Origin: an uncultured Bacteroidales bacterium
GTDB lineage: Bacteria > Bacteroidota > Bacteroidia > Bacteroidales > CAIWKO01
Direction: 5' to 3'
NCBI GenBank assembly: GCA_903913285.1
Contig: CAIWKO010000054.1
Span: 1 to 64,000 of the forward strand
Length of the DNA: 64,000 nt
A model generated the notes under the pieces. That model did not search any database and had not been told where the DNA came from. It saw nothing but the letters and a program-made list of their open reading frames with translations. The translations under genes and the position numbers were made by a program. This document shows positions 25,709 to 34,067 of the stretch, one piece after another (position 1 is the first letter of the stretch; each line of letters opens with the position of its first letter).

Positions 25709-27577
25709 TTATTCTTCTATGCAGGCTTTACCCGGCAGAAGCAGATTTTTGTATTTAAGCGAAGGCGATTCGATAAATTTTCCCAAACCTAATTGATCCC
25801 ATTTGCTGTCGATGCTTTCAATGGTTTTATCGTCGGCAACAATTATATTGGGCCATGGACGATTGAAATTATCAAAACGTTTGGTCTTCACTGTTCCGTC
25901 TATAATTAAAGTCTGGTTGACGCGGAAGATATCGCGTTCTGCATCGATATTATTCAACACCAGCCAGGCAATATCTTTTAGATTTTCCGTGTCGGAGGTG
26001 CTGTCGGTAAATATCAGGAACTTGATACCGGAAATATAATTCCCTGCCAGCAATGTATTGCATAATTCGGTAATGTGGTGTTGCCTGTTTTTTTCTATAC
26101 CGATAATTATTAGTGAAATTCCGGAAGCGGGAAGCGAAACGTTGATCTTTTTTATTTCGGGAAAGTTTTCAAGAATTTCAGCTTTCTTAATTTGAGGCAT
26201 GGTTTCAGTCGTTTCTAAAACTTTCGATTTTTTGCAGGCATCGATGCCTATTTTTCCTCCAAAAGCAAATTTCGCTGCAGCATGGTCGAGGACATCGCTC
26301 GGACCCTTCGAAAAAATGATATCGTCGGATATGCTTACGTTTTCGGAAATATATTTTGCCAATTGATGGTAATCGGTGAGCGGATAGGGCATATCGACGG
26401 CTATCATCACTTTGGTGAACATCATTTGGCCTGCACCCCACAATCCGTTGATTATTTTTAAAGCTTGTCCGTCGAAAAAGGGTTTTGTTTTGAAAAGAAC
26501 CAGATTGTGGAACACCCCTTCGACCGGCATGTGGATATCTTCTATGTCGGGGTGCATGGTAAGACGAATGGGCCCTAAAAATATGCGTTCGGTGGCTTTT
26601 CCTATCCACGCGTCTTCCTGCGGCGGAATGCCCACGATGGTGGCGGGATATACGGCATCTTCGCGATGGGTGATGCAGGTGATATGGAATTTCGGATACA
26701 TATCTTCCAACGAATAAAACCCGGTGTGGTCGCCGAAGGGTCCTTCCGAAATCAAGTCCTCCAAAGGATCTACATAGCCTTCTATAACAAAGTCAACATC
26801 TTCGGGAACCAATAAATCGTTTGTGAGACATTTTACCATCGTTACTTTTTTCTTTCTCAAGAATCCCGCAAGGATGTATTCGTCGAAATTGTCGGGCAGG
26901 GGAGCTGTGGCAGCATAAGTATACACAGGATCGCCCCCGAGCGTGACCGAAACAGGCATGCGTTGCCCGAGTTCTTTATATTCGTGATAGTGACGGGCGG
27001 AGTTCTTGTGAAGATGCCAATGCATGCCCGTGATATCTTTGCCGAACACCTGCATGCGATACATGCCCACGTTGCGTGTGGCATTGTTGGGATCTTTGGT
27101 GTGAACCACAGGCAGTGTAACAAAAGGCCCTCCATCGTGCGGCCAGCATTTCAGCACGGGAAGTTTTGTGATATCGGGCGTTTCCATAACAACTTGCTGA
27201 CATTTTCCTTTCCGGGAAACGGTTTTGGGCATCCACGACGAAAGTTCTTTGAGCATCGGCAACATCTTTAGCTTGTCGAGCATGGAGTTTTTGGGCGAAA
27301 CGAATTTCTTGAACAAGTCTTCGATATCGGTCTGCACCTGATCGAGATTTTGGATGCCTAATGCCAAACACATGCGTTTTTCGGAGCCAAAAGCGTTTAT
27401 CAGCAGCGGAAATCCGGTTCCGGTGTTTTCAAATAACAATGCCGGCCCGTTGTGTTTCGAAAAACGGTCGGTTATTTCGGCAATTTCCAGTTCGGGCGAA
27501 ACAAATTGCTTCACACGAAGGAGTTCGCCGTGCTTTTCGAGGGTGAGGATAAAATCGTTGAGGCTGGAATAGGGCAT
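25709..27577 (-). CDS. ubiD: UbiD-family decarboxylase (menaquinone or ubiquinone type)
   Basis: A 622-residue prFMN-dependent decarboxylase. The start is set at ATG 27577 (MPYSSLNDFILTLEKHGELL), the usual N-terminus of this family. A longer in-frame extension would run across the Tpx promoter and lacks conserved residues. Landmarks: DRFSKHNGPALLFEN near 40-55, MYRMQVFGKDITGMHWHLHK, RMPVSVTLGGDPVYTYAATA, EGPFGDHTGFYSLED (conserved E and D), AIVGIPPQEDAWIGKATERI and ALKIINGLWGAGQMMFTKV. Bacteroidota use this family in menaquinone synthesis, which is the most likely role here. It needs a UbiX flavin prenyltransferase, which is not in this window. Confidence 0.9.
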   Translation of the reverse strand: MPYSSLNDFILTLEKHGELLRVKQFVSPELEIAEITDRFSKHNGPALLFENTGTGFPLLINAFGSEKRMCLALGIQNLDQVQTDIEDLFKKFVSPKNSMLDKLKMLPMLKELSSWMPKTVSRKGKCQQVVMETPDITKLPVLKCWPHDGGPFVTLPVVHTKDPNNATRNVGMYRMQVFGKDITGMHWHLHKNSARHYHEYKELGQRMPVSVTLGGDPVYTYAATAPLPDNFDEYILAGFLRKKKVTMVKCLTNDLLVPEDVDFVIEGYVDPLEDLISEGPFGDHTGFYSLEDMYPKFHITCITHREDAVYPATIVGIPPQEDAWIGKATERIFLGPIRLTMHPDIEDIHMPVEGVFHNLVLFKTKPFFDGQALKIINGLWGAGQMMFTKVMIAVDMPYPLTDYHQLAKYISENVSISDDIIFSKGPSDVLDHAAAKFAFGGKIGIDACKKSKVLETTETMPQIKKAEILENFPEIKKINVSLPASGISLIIIGIEKNRQHHITELCNTLLAGNYISGIKFLIFTDSTSDTENLKDIAWLVLNNIDAERDIFRVNQTLIIDGTVKTKRFDNFNRPWPNIIVADDKTIESIDSKWDQLGLGKFIESPSLKYKNLLLPGKACIEE

Positions 27578-27595
27578 AAAAATTATTTTCGGTAA

Positions 27596-27629
27596 TTGAT
27601 TACTTAAATTAAAAAAATCTGTAATTTTG
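27596..27629 (+). promoter_or_regulatory. Candidate promoter of tpx
   Basis: TAATTTTG (27622-27629) matches the -7 consensus TAnnTTTG, and a TTG (27596-27598) lies 23 bases upstream. Transcription would begin near 27635, about 18 bases before the ATG at 27653. It overlaps the 5' end of the divergent ubiD-type gene region. Confidence 0.5.
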
Positions 27630-27652
27630 CACAAATTTAAATAATATTGAAC

Positions 27653-28162
27653 ATGGAAAAGCATATTGATATGATTACTTTCGGGGGAAACCCTTTGACA
27701 CTGGTTGGTGAAATGGTTAAAGTGGGTGATAAAGCTAAAGATTTTACGGTTTTGGGAAACGACCTGGCTCCGCATAAACTGAGCGATTATAACGGAAAAA
27801 TACGCATTATTTCGGTAGTGCCTTCCGTTGATACCGGAGTTTGCGCCGCTCAAACCCGCCGTTTCAACGTGGAAGCCGCCAAATTAGAAAATGTGGTGAT
27901 ACTCACCATTTCGTGCGATCTGCCGTTTGCCTTGGGTCGCTTTTGTGCCGCCGAAGGCATCGATAAAGTGATAACGTTATCTGACCACAAGGAAACTGAT
28001 TTTGGTTTGAAGTATGGTTTTTTGATAGAGGAACTGCGTTTGTTATCGCGCGGTATTGTTGTAGTTGATGCTCACGGAATTGTGCGCTATGTGGAATACG
28101 TGAAAGAAGTTACAACGCATCCCGATTATGATGCTGCTCTGGAAGTTGCACGCGCTCTGTAA
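27653..28162 (+). CDS. tpx: Thiol peroxidase (atypical 2-Cys peroxiredoxin)
   Basis: A 169-residue Tpx that reduces hydroperoxides using thioredoxin. The start is ATG 27653; an in-frame TTG two codons earlier is less likely. The peroxidatic Cys64 lies in PSVDTGVCAAQTRRFN. Cys98, 34 residues later, has the spacing of the resolving Cys of E. coli Tpx (FALGRFCAAEG). The N-terminal ITFGGNPLTLVG is the family signature. Cytosolic or periplasmic location is open, as there is no signal peptide. A strong terminator follows. Confidence 0.95.
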   Translation: MEKHIDMITFGGNPLTLVGEMVKVGDKAKDFTVLGNDLAPHKLSDYNGKIRIISVVPSVDTGVCAAQTRRFNVEAAKLENVVILTISCDLPFALGRFCAAEGIDKVITLSDHKETDFGLKYGFLIEELRLLSRGIVVVDAHGIVRYVEYVKEVTTHPDYDAALEVARAL

Positions 28163-28183
28163 GATTTATTTTCTGACAAAAAG

Positions 28184-28224
28184 AAGAGGCTGCCCGTTAA
28201 AAAAGACAGCCTCTTTTGTTTTTT
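28184..28224 (+). terminator. Intrinsic terminator after tpx
   Basis: AAGAGGCTG (28184-28192) pairs with CAGCCTCTT (28207-28215) around a 14-base loop, followed by a T-rich run (TTGTTTTTTC). It begins 22 bases past the tpx stop. On the opposite strand it could also stop the converging Smr gene. Confidence 0.85.
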
Positions 28225-28252
28225 CTGATCACCAATCGCCAATTGCAAATTG

Positions 28253-29311
28253 CTACTTTTTTTGATGTATCAACACCTCTGTGGCGCCGATTCCGTATTT
28301 GGCAATGGAAGCATCGAAGGATTCGAGGAAATCGTACTGGTCTAAGATGGTTTTGAGTTCAATTTTTAGGATTCCCGCGCCAACCCCGTGAATGAAAATG
28401 ACGCGTTTGAAATTTGCGGCGATGGCGCTTTCTAAACAACGCGAAAAATAGTCGAGTTGCAATAGCAGTTTTGCCTGATTCGACAAGGAATTCGGATTTT
28501 CGGTGAGCGCTTCGATGTGGAGGTCGACTTCGGCAAAATCGTCGTCAATTTTATGTTTGAGTATGGTTGTATCGTTTTTTACAACAGGTTCGGGAGTTTT
28601 GGCTGCAGCGGAATTTGTTTCCGAATCTTTTAGTTCGGTGTGAGGCGCGTCGATTAGTTTTTGAATGTAGGCCCGGCTTCTGAAAACCGTGTTCACGGCG
28701 TAGTTATCTTCTTTGAGCAGTTTTTGCATCTTGATCTGAAATTCGCAGTTGACCGGCGGTATGATTTCGCCCAAAGTTTCTTTATAAAACAACATCTGCA
28801 AAATTCCATGCGCGTAAAGTTCCAATTCGGCGCGGTCGGCCACCTGAACGGAAGCCTCGGAATATTTGGGGATGCTTCCGTAGTCGATGCCGATATATTT
28901 GTCGCGTTTTTTGAGCATCATCGACCAGATAATGTCCGAATCGGTATTGTTGAGCAAAAACACTTCTACATCGCCGAAAATTAAATTTTGCTGGTCGTCG
29001 GGAACCATGGCCAGATATATTCCTTCGGGCAGATCGAAGGGGAGGTTTTCGTCGTCGTTAGAAATGGTTTTTTCGGGCGAGGGAGTTGCCTGAGCCTGGC
29101 TGAAACCGGTTTTTTCTACCTGATAGTGTTCTTCGAAGAAGCGTTCGCCGGCGCTGGTGCTTTCTATCACGATAAGTTCTTTCATGAGCACGGGAATATC
29201 GAAACCATCGTCGATGGCGACATTGACAAGCTCGTTGCTGACGATACGGCTGATTATTCCGCCTCCTTTTTCGTTGAGAAACTTAACTTTATCGCCTACT
29301 TTGAATTTCAT
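28253..29311 (-). CDS. DUF2027/Smr domain protein
   Basis: A 352-residue cytosolic protein. The N-terminal KFKVGDKVKFLNEKGGGIIS segment (about 2-50) is the DUF2027/MutS2-associated beta module. A central DUF2027 domain follows (about 90-220, YLAMVPDDQQNLIFGDVEVF and MLKKRDKYIGIDYGSIPK). The C-terminal 90 residues are an Smr domain: EVDLHIEALTENP at about 263, then VIFIHGVGAGILKIELKTIL (HGxGxG loop) and GIGATEVLIHQ. Smr domains can nick DNA or cleave RNA at collided ribosomes. The combination is characteristic of Bacteroidota; its biological role is not established. Confidence 0.9.
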   Translation of the reverse strand: MKFKVGDKVKFLNEKGGGIISRIVSNELVNVAIDDGFDIPVLMKELIVIESTSAGERFFEEHYQVEKTGFSQAQATPSPEKTISNDDENLPFDLPEGIYLAMVPDDQQNLIFGDVEVFLLNNTDSDIIWSMMLKKRDKYIGIDYGSIPKYSEASVQVADRAELELYAHGILQMLFYKETLGEIIPPVNCEFQIKMQKLLKEDNYAVNTVFRSRAYIQKLIDAPHTELKDSETNSAAAKTPEPVVKNDTTILKHKIDDDFAEVDLHIEALTENPNSLSNQAKLLLQLDYFSRCLESAIAANFKRVIFIHGVGAGILKIELKTILDQYDFLESFDASIAKYGIGATEVLIHQKK

Positions 29312-29380
29312 GGTGTTTTTTCTTCAAAATTACTGAAAAATCGGTTTCGGAATGAAAAAAATCGCGAATGTTGTTGATAT

Positions 29381-29655
29381 GAGGTATCTGGTCTATGGTA
29401 TAGGGTATCTGGTATGGGGTATCTGGTCCAGGGTATATGGTATGGGGTATCTGGTCTATGGTATCTTGTATTTGGCGATTAATTATTGTGAAAACTTGTA
29501 AATCATAATGAGAAATAAAAATGTGAAGAGGTGGTTTTTTTTTTATGTATCCGAATTAATGGATCGATTACCAAATTGCGGCCACCATAGACCTGTTACC
29601 AGATACCAGATACCACAGACTTGTTACCAGCTAACAGGTTCCAATTACCAGCTAC
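29381..29655. repeat. Inverted blocks of a GGTATCTGGT phrase
   Basis: The left block (29381-29470) holds five or six imperfect copies of GGTATCTGG/GGTATATGG. The right block (29585-29655) holds the reverse complement phrase (TACCAGATACC, TTACCAGCTA) several times. The blocks could pair into an imperfect cruciform or RNA hairpin about 270 bases long. The 348-base gap 29312-29659 contains nothing else recognisable. Confidence 0.75.
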
Positions 29656-29659
29656 CCTT

Positions 29660-30718
29660 TTAATTTTTCACTAATTTGGTTTCGAAATTTCCTTCGGCGC
29701 TTTGCAGCCTGACGAAATAAATTCCGTTGCGCAAGCGACCGACGGGAACCATAGCTTTTTGTTCGGCTGCGGCAGGCTGACGATACATCTCGTTGCCCAA
29801 AACATCAAAAATAAGGATTAACGGTTGGGTGAGTTGCGGCGGAATATCGATAGTGAGCACATCGGTGGCAGGGTTGGGACTCAAAGTAAGTTTCGGCCGG
29901 TTTAGTGCCGTGGGGATGCCATAATTGGCGGGGTGGAGGCTATCGTATAAAATGGTGAGCAGTCCAAACTGGTTGGTGATCTGCAACACGGGAACGTTGA
30001 GCTCGGTCGACAGCCATTTGTATTCGGTAACCACGCGGTTGATGTTGAATCCGTAGCTAATGGTGTCGGCATAGATGGTATCGGTGTAGTTGATGACCGA
30101 TTTCACGCGGATGACGTCGAAAGTGCCCGAGGGCAGTTTCAGGGTTCCCCAGCCGTCGACGTGGTTCACGCGATGCAGTTTTTCGCCGTAGTAGCCAAAC
30201 CCGCTGAGGCTGATGTGGTATTGAGAGTCGGACGAATCGGCGGTGCCGTAGGTAACCGGAAATTTATAGCGCACATCGGCATTATCGTAGGTTAAAGGCA
30301 CTCCCACGCCACTTATGGTTGCGCCCACGCCCACGGCCGAAAATTGCGCGCTTTTGTTCTGCATAAAGATATAGGTGTCGGTAATATTGAGCATCGGAAT
30401 GGATGGCATGGTGGTTTTTGTGGCCACGGTGGCCAGATGAGCGGCGTCGAAGGGGTTGCTGTAAGCTATATTGTAGGTGAGCGGGGTGGAGAGCACCGAA
30501 AGAAACGTATCGATGGTGGTGGTGGTGGGCGAGAGGCTCGAAAAATCCCAGGCGTAGTTTGCTCCTGTCAGGGCGTAGTCAATTCCGTTCACGTTGGAGG
30601 TTTGCAGCAGCGGAATGATATTTCCGGCCACCGGCATGTTGGCCGAAGTTATGCTGATCTGCGCACGAATTGTGAGCGAGGCCAATGCAAATGAGGCGAG
30701 CAGGAAAAACTTTTTCAT
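29660..30718 (-). CDS. Type IX-secreted protein, unknown function
   Basis: A 352-residue protein. The start is set at ATG 30718, where the signal peptide MKKFFLLASFALASLTIRAQ begins; the 66-codon upstream extension runs into repeat array C and has no signal. The mature part is a beta-rich domain with features of a common Bacteroidota secreted type (NYAWDFSSLSPT, WGTLKLPSGTFDVIRVKSV). The C-terminal sorting domain reads LTLSPNPATDVLTI, IFDVLGNEMYRQP and NGIYFVRLQSAEGNFETKLV. It is predicted to be exported by the type IX system. Array C begins 123 bases upstream. Confidence 0.85.
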   Translation of the reverse strand: MKKFFLLASFALASLTIRAQISITSANMPVAGNIIPLLQTSNVNGIDYALTGANYAWDFSSLSPTTTTIDTFLSVLSTPLTYNIAYSNPFDAAHLATVATKTTMPSIPMLNITDTYIFMQNKSAQFSAVGVGATISGVGVPLTYDNADVRYKFPVTYGTADSSDSQYHISLSGFGYYGEKLHRVNHVDGWGTLKLPSGTFDVIRVKSVINYTDTIYADTISYGFNINRVVTEYKWLSTELNVPVLQITNQFGLLTILYDSLHPANYGIPTALNRPKLTLSPNPATDVLTIDIPPQLTQPLILIFDVLGNEMYRQPAAAEQKAMVPVGRLRNGIYFVRLQSAEGNFETKLVKN

Positions 30719-30840
30719 CCGGATTTTTTTTACAAATCTATACATTAATCTATTCGGGTAAATGATGTTTGGTTTTTTAACAGAAATTTGTGTTTTTGAG
30801 TGAATGGCTTGTGAAAATGACAGTTGAAACCGCGATTTAA

Positions 30841-31165
30841 CCCGTCCCAACGCGTTGGATAGCGTAAAATCGTAAAATTTAGCCATCCCATCGCGTTGGA
30901 TAGCGTAAAATCGCAAATTTTAGTCGTCCCATCGCGTTGGATTGAGTAAAAAAGTTTTTTGAGCCCAATCCGACACGTCGGAACCCGTTCAAAAAAATTT
31001 TGAGCCCATCCGAACACGTTCAGGTGGGTTAAAAAAAATTTTGAGCCCATCCGAACACGTTCAGATGCGTTCAAAAAAATTTTGAGCCCATCCGAACACG
31101 TTCAGGTGCGTTCAAAAAAATTTTGAGCCCTCCCGAACACGTTCGGGTGCATCAAAAAGTTTTTT
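30841..31165. repeat. Tandem array C: 8 units of 41 bp, each with a dyad and A/T tract
   Basis: Eight dyad cores repeat at an exact 41-base spacing (core starts 30851, 30892, 30933, 30974, 31015, 31056, 31097, 31138). Unit 1 holds the perfect palindrome CCAACGCGTTGG. Unit 8 holds CCCGAAC-AC-GTTCGGG with 7-base arms. The middle units are intermediates (CCGAACACGTTCAGG). From unit 4 on, each also has a run of A followed by T (AAAAAAATTTTGAGCCC), a typical intrinsically bent tract. The rest of the 30719-31286 gap shows nothing recognisable. Confidence 0.93.
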
Positions 31166-31286
31166 TGAAGCACCTACACCAAAAAAATGACGACGAAACG
31201 AGATGCCCTAAAATGTAAGCCCAAAAAAGGGGGTTGAAACAGCTTTTTGAAGGCATCGGAAAAAACAATACGCCTGAAAATAAAAT

Positions 31287-31835
31287 TTACAACAAGGTCA
31301 ACGTTTCTATGGCTTTCAAAGCATTTTTATACCGCTCATCGCCCAAACCCGACACTACGGCAAAGTTTACCCTGCGCTCCGTTAATTCCCGATGATACCA
31401 ATCGAAAAAATACCGGCGCATGTGCGGATGTTCACGCAGCGGATCGGCTTCCCAGGGCAGATCGATATCGCACAGCAGATACAGATCGTATTTCACCTTC
31501 GGCAGGTTTTCGGCCACCCATGCGGGGCATTTTTGGTAGCGATGCTCTGCCCAGATCTTTATCACGCTAAGTTCCGTATCGCAAAACAAAAAACGGGTTG
31601 CCATTTTTTGCAAACATTTTTCGGCGGCAATTTGCTTTTTGGCCATAAACGTCAAATCGTCGTAAGTGTATTCGCGGCCCAGCTTGTCGAGATATTTTCG
31701 GGCAAATTCGGGCACGCAAACCGTGTTGAAATGCCGCGCCAGATAAACCGACAGCGACGATTTGCCCGTAGATTCGGGCCCGGTGATGGCCACCCGCACT
31801 ATGCGGCGCGTTGTTTCGTGTAGTCCTTTTTCCAT
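31287..31835 (-). CDS. NadR-like ribosylnicotinamide kinase domain protein
   Basis: A 182-residue P-loop kinase matching the C-terminal domain of NadR. It has Walker A GPESTGKSS near 20, then VCVPEFARKYLDKLGREYTYDDL, FLFCDTELSVIKIWAEHRYQ and YDLYLLCDIDLPWEADPLRE. The start is set at ATG 31835 (MEKGLHETT); it overlaps the end of pnuC by 37 bases, and longer extensions run through pnuC in another frame. The stand-alone kinase would phosphorylate nicotinamide riboside as it enters through PnuC. There is no NMN adenylyltransferase or HTH domain. Confidence 0.88.
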   Translation of the reverse strand: MEKGLHETTRRIVRVAITGPESTGKSSLSVYLARHFNTVCVPEFARKYLDKLGREYTYDDLTFMAKKQIAAEKCLQKMATRFLFCDTELSVIKIWAEHRYQKCPAWVAENLPKVKYDLYLLCDIDLPWEADPLREHPHMRRYFFDWYHRELTERRVNFAVVSGLGDERYKNALKAIETLTLL

Positions 31836-32419
31836 TTCAAATATCCGTAAACGGACAAAAGTGTAAAGATAAAATATAGCGGCGAGAAGGCGAAAAGATG
31901 TTTGAAAAAATAAATAGCGGTGCAGTTCAGGTTTATCACGATCCACATCAGCCAGTGTTCCATTATTTTTTTCGCCATGGCGTATGTGGCGATAACGCCC
32001 CAAACCGTCACCAGCGAATCCCAATACGGGAAAGCGGCGTCGGTGTAGTTCCTCAAAAAATAGCCCAAAACGCCCGTCAGGCCGAAACCCAGTATCAGCA
32101 TCACGATAAACTCCTTGCGGAACAATTTGCGGATGGGAACTTCATATTTTTTCTGCCCGCCGAACACCCAGAAATACCAGCCGTAGATCGTTATCACCAG
32201 ATAGAAGACCTGTAGAATTACATCGGCATACAGCTTCGAAAAAAAGAAAACCCACATCGAAATGATCACGTTCAGCAAACCCACGGGCCAGCACCAGATG
32301 TTTTGTTTCGCCTCGAGCCAAACCCCCACCAGGCCGAGCACCGAACCGGTGATTTCAACCCAATGAACCAACATCCATTGCAAAATAATATCGATACGGT
32401 CAACTTGCAGCAACAACAT
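31799..32419 (-). CDS. pnuC: PnuC-type nicotinamide riboside transporter
   Basis: A 206-residue integral membrane protein with about seven helices. Family features are QNIWCWPVGLLNVIISMWVF in the first third, ADVILQVFYLVITIYGWYFW (IYGWY signature) and YAMAKKIMEHWLMWIVINLN. PnuC relatives carry nicotinamide riboside, while PnuT relatives carry thiamine. The overlapping NadR-type kinase favours the former. The adjacent YkoF-like thiamine-binding gene keeps the latter possible. No TPP riboswitch was recognised upstream. Confidence 0.88.
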   Translation of the reverse strand: MLLLQVDRIDIILQWMLVHWVEITGSVLGLVGVWLEAKQNIWCWPVGLLNVIISMWVFFFSKLYADVILQVFYLVITIYGWYFWVFGGQKKYEVPIRKLFRKEFIVMLILGFGLTGVLGYFLRNYTDAAFPYWDSLVTVWGVIATYAMAKKIMEHWLMWIVINLNCTAIYFFKHLFAFSPLYFIFTLLSVYGYLKWKKDYTKQRAA

Positions 32420-32525
32420 AATCAGAATTCTTAAAAATCAGATTTAACGAGCTAATAGTTCATAAAGGAAAAAGTTTAAAAAGCATTTTTAACTATTCAC
32501 TATTAACTATTAACTGTTCACTTCC

Positions 32526-32783
32526 TCACCATTTCTCAACGATTTGCAGATCGGCGTTAATCACCTTCATCACGAAAACCGAATGCGGCAATTCGAACGA
32601 TTTCTCCATTTCGTTGGTCAGCGCCTGCATCACATCTTTATATTCGCCGAACACCTGCGTGCTCATGCCGTTGGTGGTGCATCTGAGGGTTTTGTAGCCA
32701 TTGATGCGGTCGATAAAACCGGTTATAGCCGGAAGATATTCGTTCAACAGGGGATAATAACTTATTTCGACAGAAATTTTCAT
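32526..32783 (-). CDS. Thiamine-binding (YkoF/MTH1187-like) protein
   Basis: An 85-residue ferredoxin-like protein. The opening MKISVEISYYPL, central CTTNGMSTQVFGEYKDVMQA and closing SVFVMKVINADLQIVEKW are typical of the small YkoF/MTH1187 (thiamin_BP) family, which binds thiamine or pyrimidine compounds. It sits about 106 bases upstream of pnuC on the same strand, so co-regulation is possible. A cytosolic location is expected from the lack of a signal. Confidence 0.75.
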   Translation of the reverse strand: MKISVEISYYPLLNEYLPAITGFIDRINGYKTLRCTTNGMSTQVFGEYKDVMQALTNEMEKSFELPHSVFVMKVINADLQIVEKW

Positions 32784-32947
32784 AAATATTTATTTTTGGG
32801 AATGCAAATATACGTGCAAAATTATTAGTATTTTTGAAAACGAATCCCGGGTGCATAAAATCCTGTTGATCGGTAATTTTTATTAACAAAAGCGCAATGC
32901 TGCATATCGGGTTTAAGGATGGCATTTTGCTTTACAAAACCTAACAG

Positions 32948-33502
32948 ATGAGAAGAATTTTTTTATTCATTGCAATCGGTGTTTTTGCTTTCTTTCTAAG
33001 CAGTTGTTTAACCGTCGAAAAAAAACAATACACATTTGAACTCACCGGAAAAGATTCGGGAAAACTCACCATTAAGTATATCAACATCATGTCGAACGTC
33101 GATTCGGCCGGATATACCGAGCCCAAAGATTTTGAAGACCTGTTGACAAGTTATATTAATGGTAGCAAGATCGAAGAATCCTATCCCGATGCAAAAAATA
33201 TCAGCAAACGTTTGTTCGAAGAAAACGGCGTATTGTGCGGCGAAGTGATCATGGAATTTCCGAGCATTAAAGCTGCACGCTTGTATCAATTCGATTCAAA
33301 AAGCCCGTTCATGTTCTATGCAAGCTCTGTCGACGGCGAAACTTATGTTGAATCGAACGGAACTTATGGCGGCGACAATATGCCCGTGGTGATGTTTCCC
33401 ACCAAGCTGAAAACTTTAACCGTAACCACCAGCGTCAGCAAACCTACCGACGAAAAATTCGTCAGCTTGCTTGGCGAATACAACAAGTGGAAGAAAAAAT
33501 AA
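32948..33502 (+). CDS. Hypothetical lipoprotein
   Basis: A 184-residue protein with a lipoprotein signal (MRRIFLFIAIGVFAFFLSSC, lipobox LSSC, Cys20). The mature protein is beta-strand rich (YTFELTGKDSGKLTIKYINI) with the conserved-looking segments RLFEENGVLCGEVIMEFPS and FYASSVDGETYVESNGTYGG. I cannot name the family. A bidirectional terminator separates it from the converging secreted-effector gene. Confidence 0.75.
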   Translation: MRRIFLFIAIGVFAFFLSSCLTVEKKQYTFELTGKDSGKLTIKYINIMSNVDSAGYTEPKDFEDLLTSYINGSKIEESYPDAKNISKRLFEENGVLCGEVIMEFPSIKAARLYQFDSKSPFMFYASSVDGETYVESNGTYGGDNMPVVMFPTKLKTLTVTTSVSKPTDEKFVSLLGEYNKWKKK

Positions 33503-33511
33503 ATCCAATAC

Positions 33512-33549
33512 AAAAAAAAAGCCCTTGATGATTCAAGGGCTTTTTTTTT
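33512..33549. terminator. Bidirectional intrinsic terminator
   Basis: GCCCTTGA (33521-33528) and TCAAGGGC (33533-33540) form a perfect 8-bp stem with a 4-base loop. An A-tract on the left and a T-tract on the right give both strands a terminator. It lies between the converging genes ending at 33502 (plus) and 33548 (minus). Confidence 0.93.
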
Positions 33550-34045
33550 AATGTGTCATGGCGGGTTTTTGTCGGTTTTCTTTTAATTTCTCAACCAGCA
33601 TTTTGTTGAACTCTTTTTCGGCCAGATAAAGCTGAACCACTTTAACGCTGCCGATCACCCTGGTGAATTTGGGGTAATACTCTTTTTTCAGGTCGAGCAA
33701 ACTTTGTTCCTGCGCCAGTTGAGCATTCACAATCTGGTCGGCCTGATCTTCGGTCATATTTTCTGTGCCGTTTAGCTTCAAATTGCGGTTATTTTGGCGG
33801 TTTTCTTTTTGCAGGTCGGTTTTTTTGGCTTCATACTCGTTATATAGCGGCCAGAAATTCTCAGCTTCTTTTGCGCTCAGGGTAATTTTGTCGCTGATAA
33901 AAGCAATTTTCATTGCCTGCACTTTTTCCTTTTTTTCCTGCATTTTAGTGTTGGTGTTACCTGCACTTTGTGCAAAAACGCTTCCGTTCGCAAAAAACAG
34001 GAAGGCGGTTGCGATAATTCCGAATAATACTGCTTTTGTTTTCAT
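33548..34045 (-). CDS. Secreted helical protein of an ECF sigma operon (Spy/CpxP-like)
   Basis: A 165-residue exported protein (signal peptide to about residue 25, GSVFAQ). The rest is charged and helical, with the phrase KITLSAKEAENFWPLYNEYE, a Q/N-rich linker, EDQADQIVNAQLAQEQSLLD and LKKEYYPKFTRVI. The layout of helices with L-S-x-x-E-A-x-x-F-W-P-x-Y is typical of small periplasmic proteins found third in Bacteroidota sigma/anti-sigma operons and loosely resembles Spy/CpxP chaperones. The sigma and anti-sigma-like genes lie directly upstream (22-base gap). Confidence 0.75.
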   Translation of the reverse strand: MKTKAVLFGIIATAFLFFANGSVFAQSAGNTNTKMQEKKEKVQAMKIAFISDKITLSAKEAENFWPLYNEYEAKKTDLQKENRQNNRNLKLNGTENMTEDQADQIVNAQLAQEQSLLDLKKEYYPKFTRVIGSVKVVQLYLAEKEFNKMLVEKLKENRQKPAMTH

Positions 34046-34067
34046 AATGATTATTTTAATTTAATTA

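Noticed and set aside
27578-27853. A 92-codon N-terminal extension of the UbiD-type protein
   Set aside because: The family begins with MPYSSLNDF-like sequence at ATG 27577, and the extension crosses the divergent tpx promoter and coding start.
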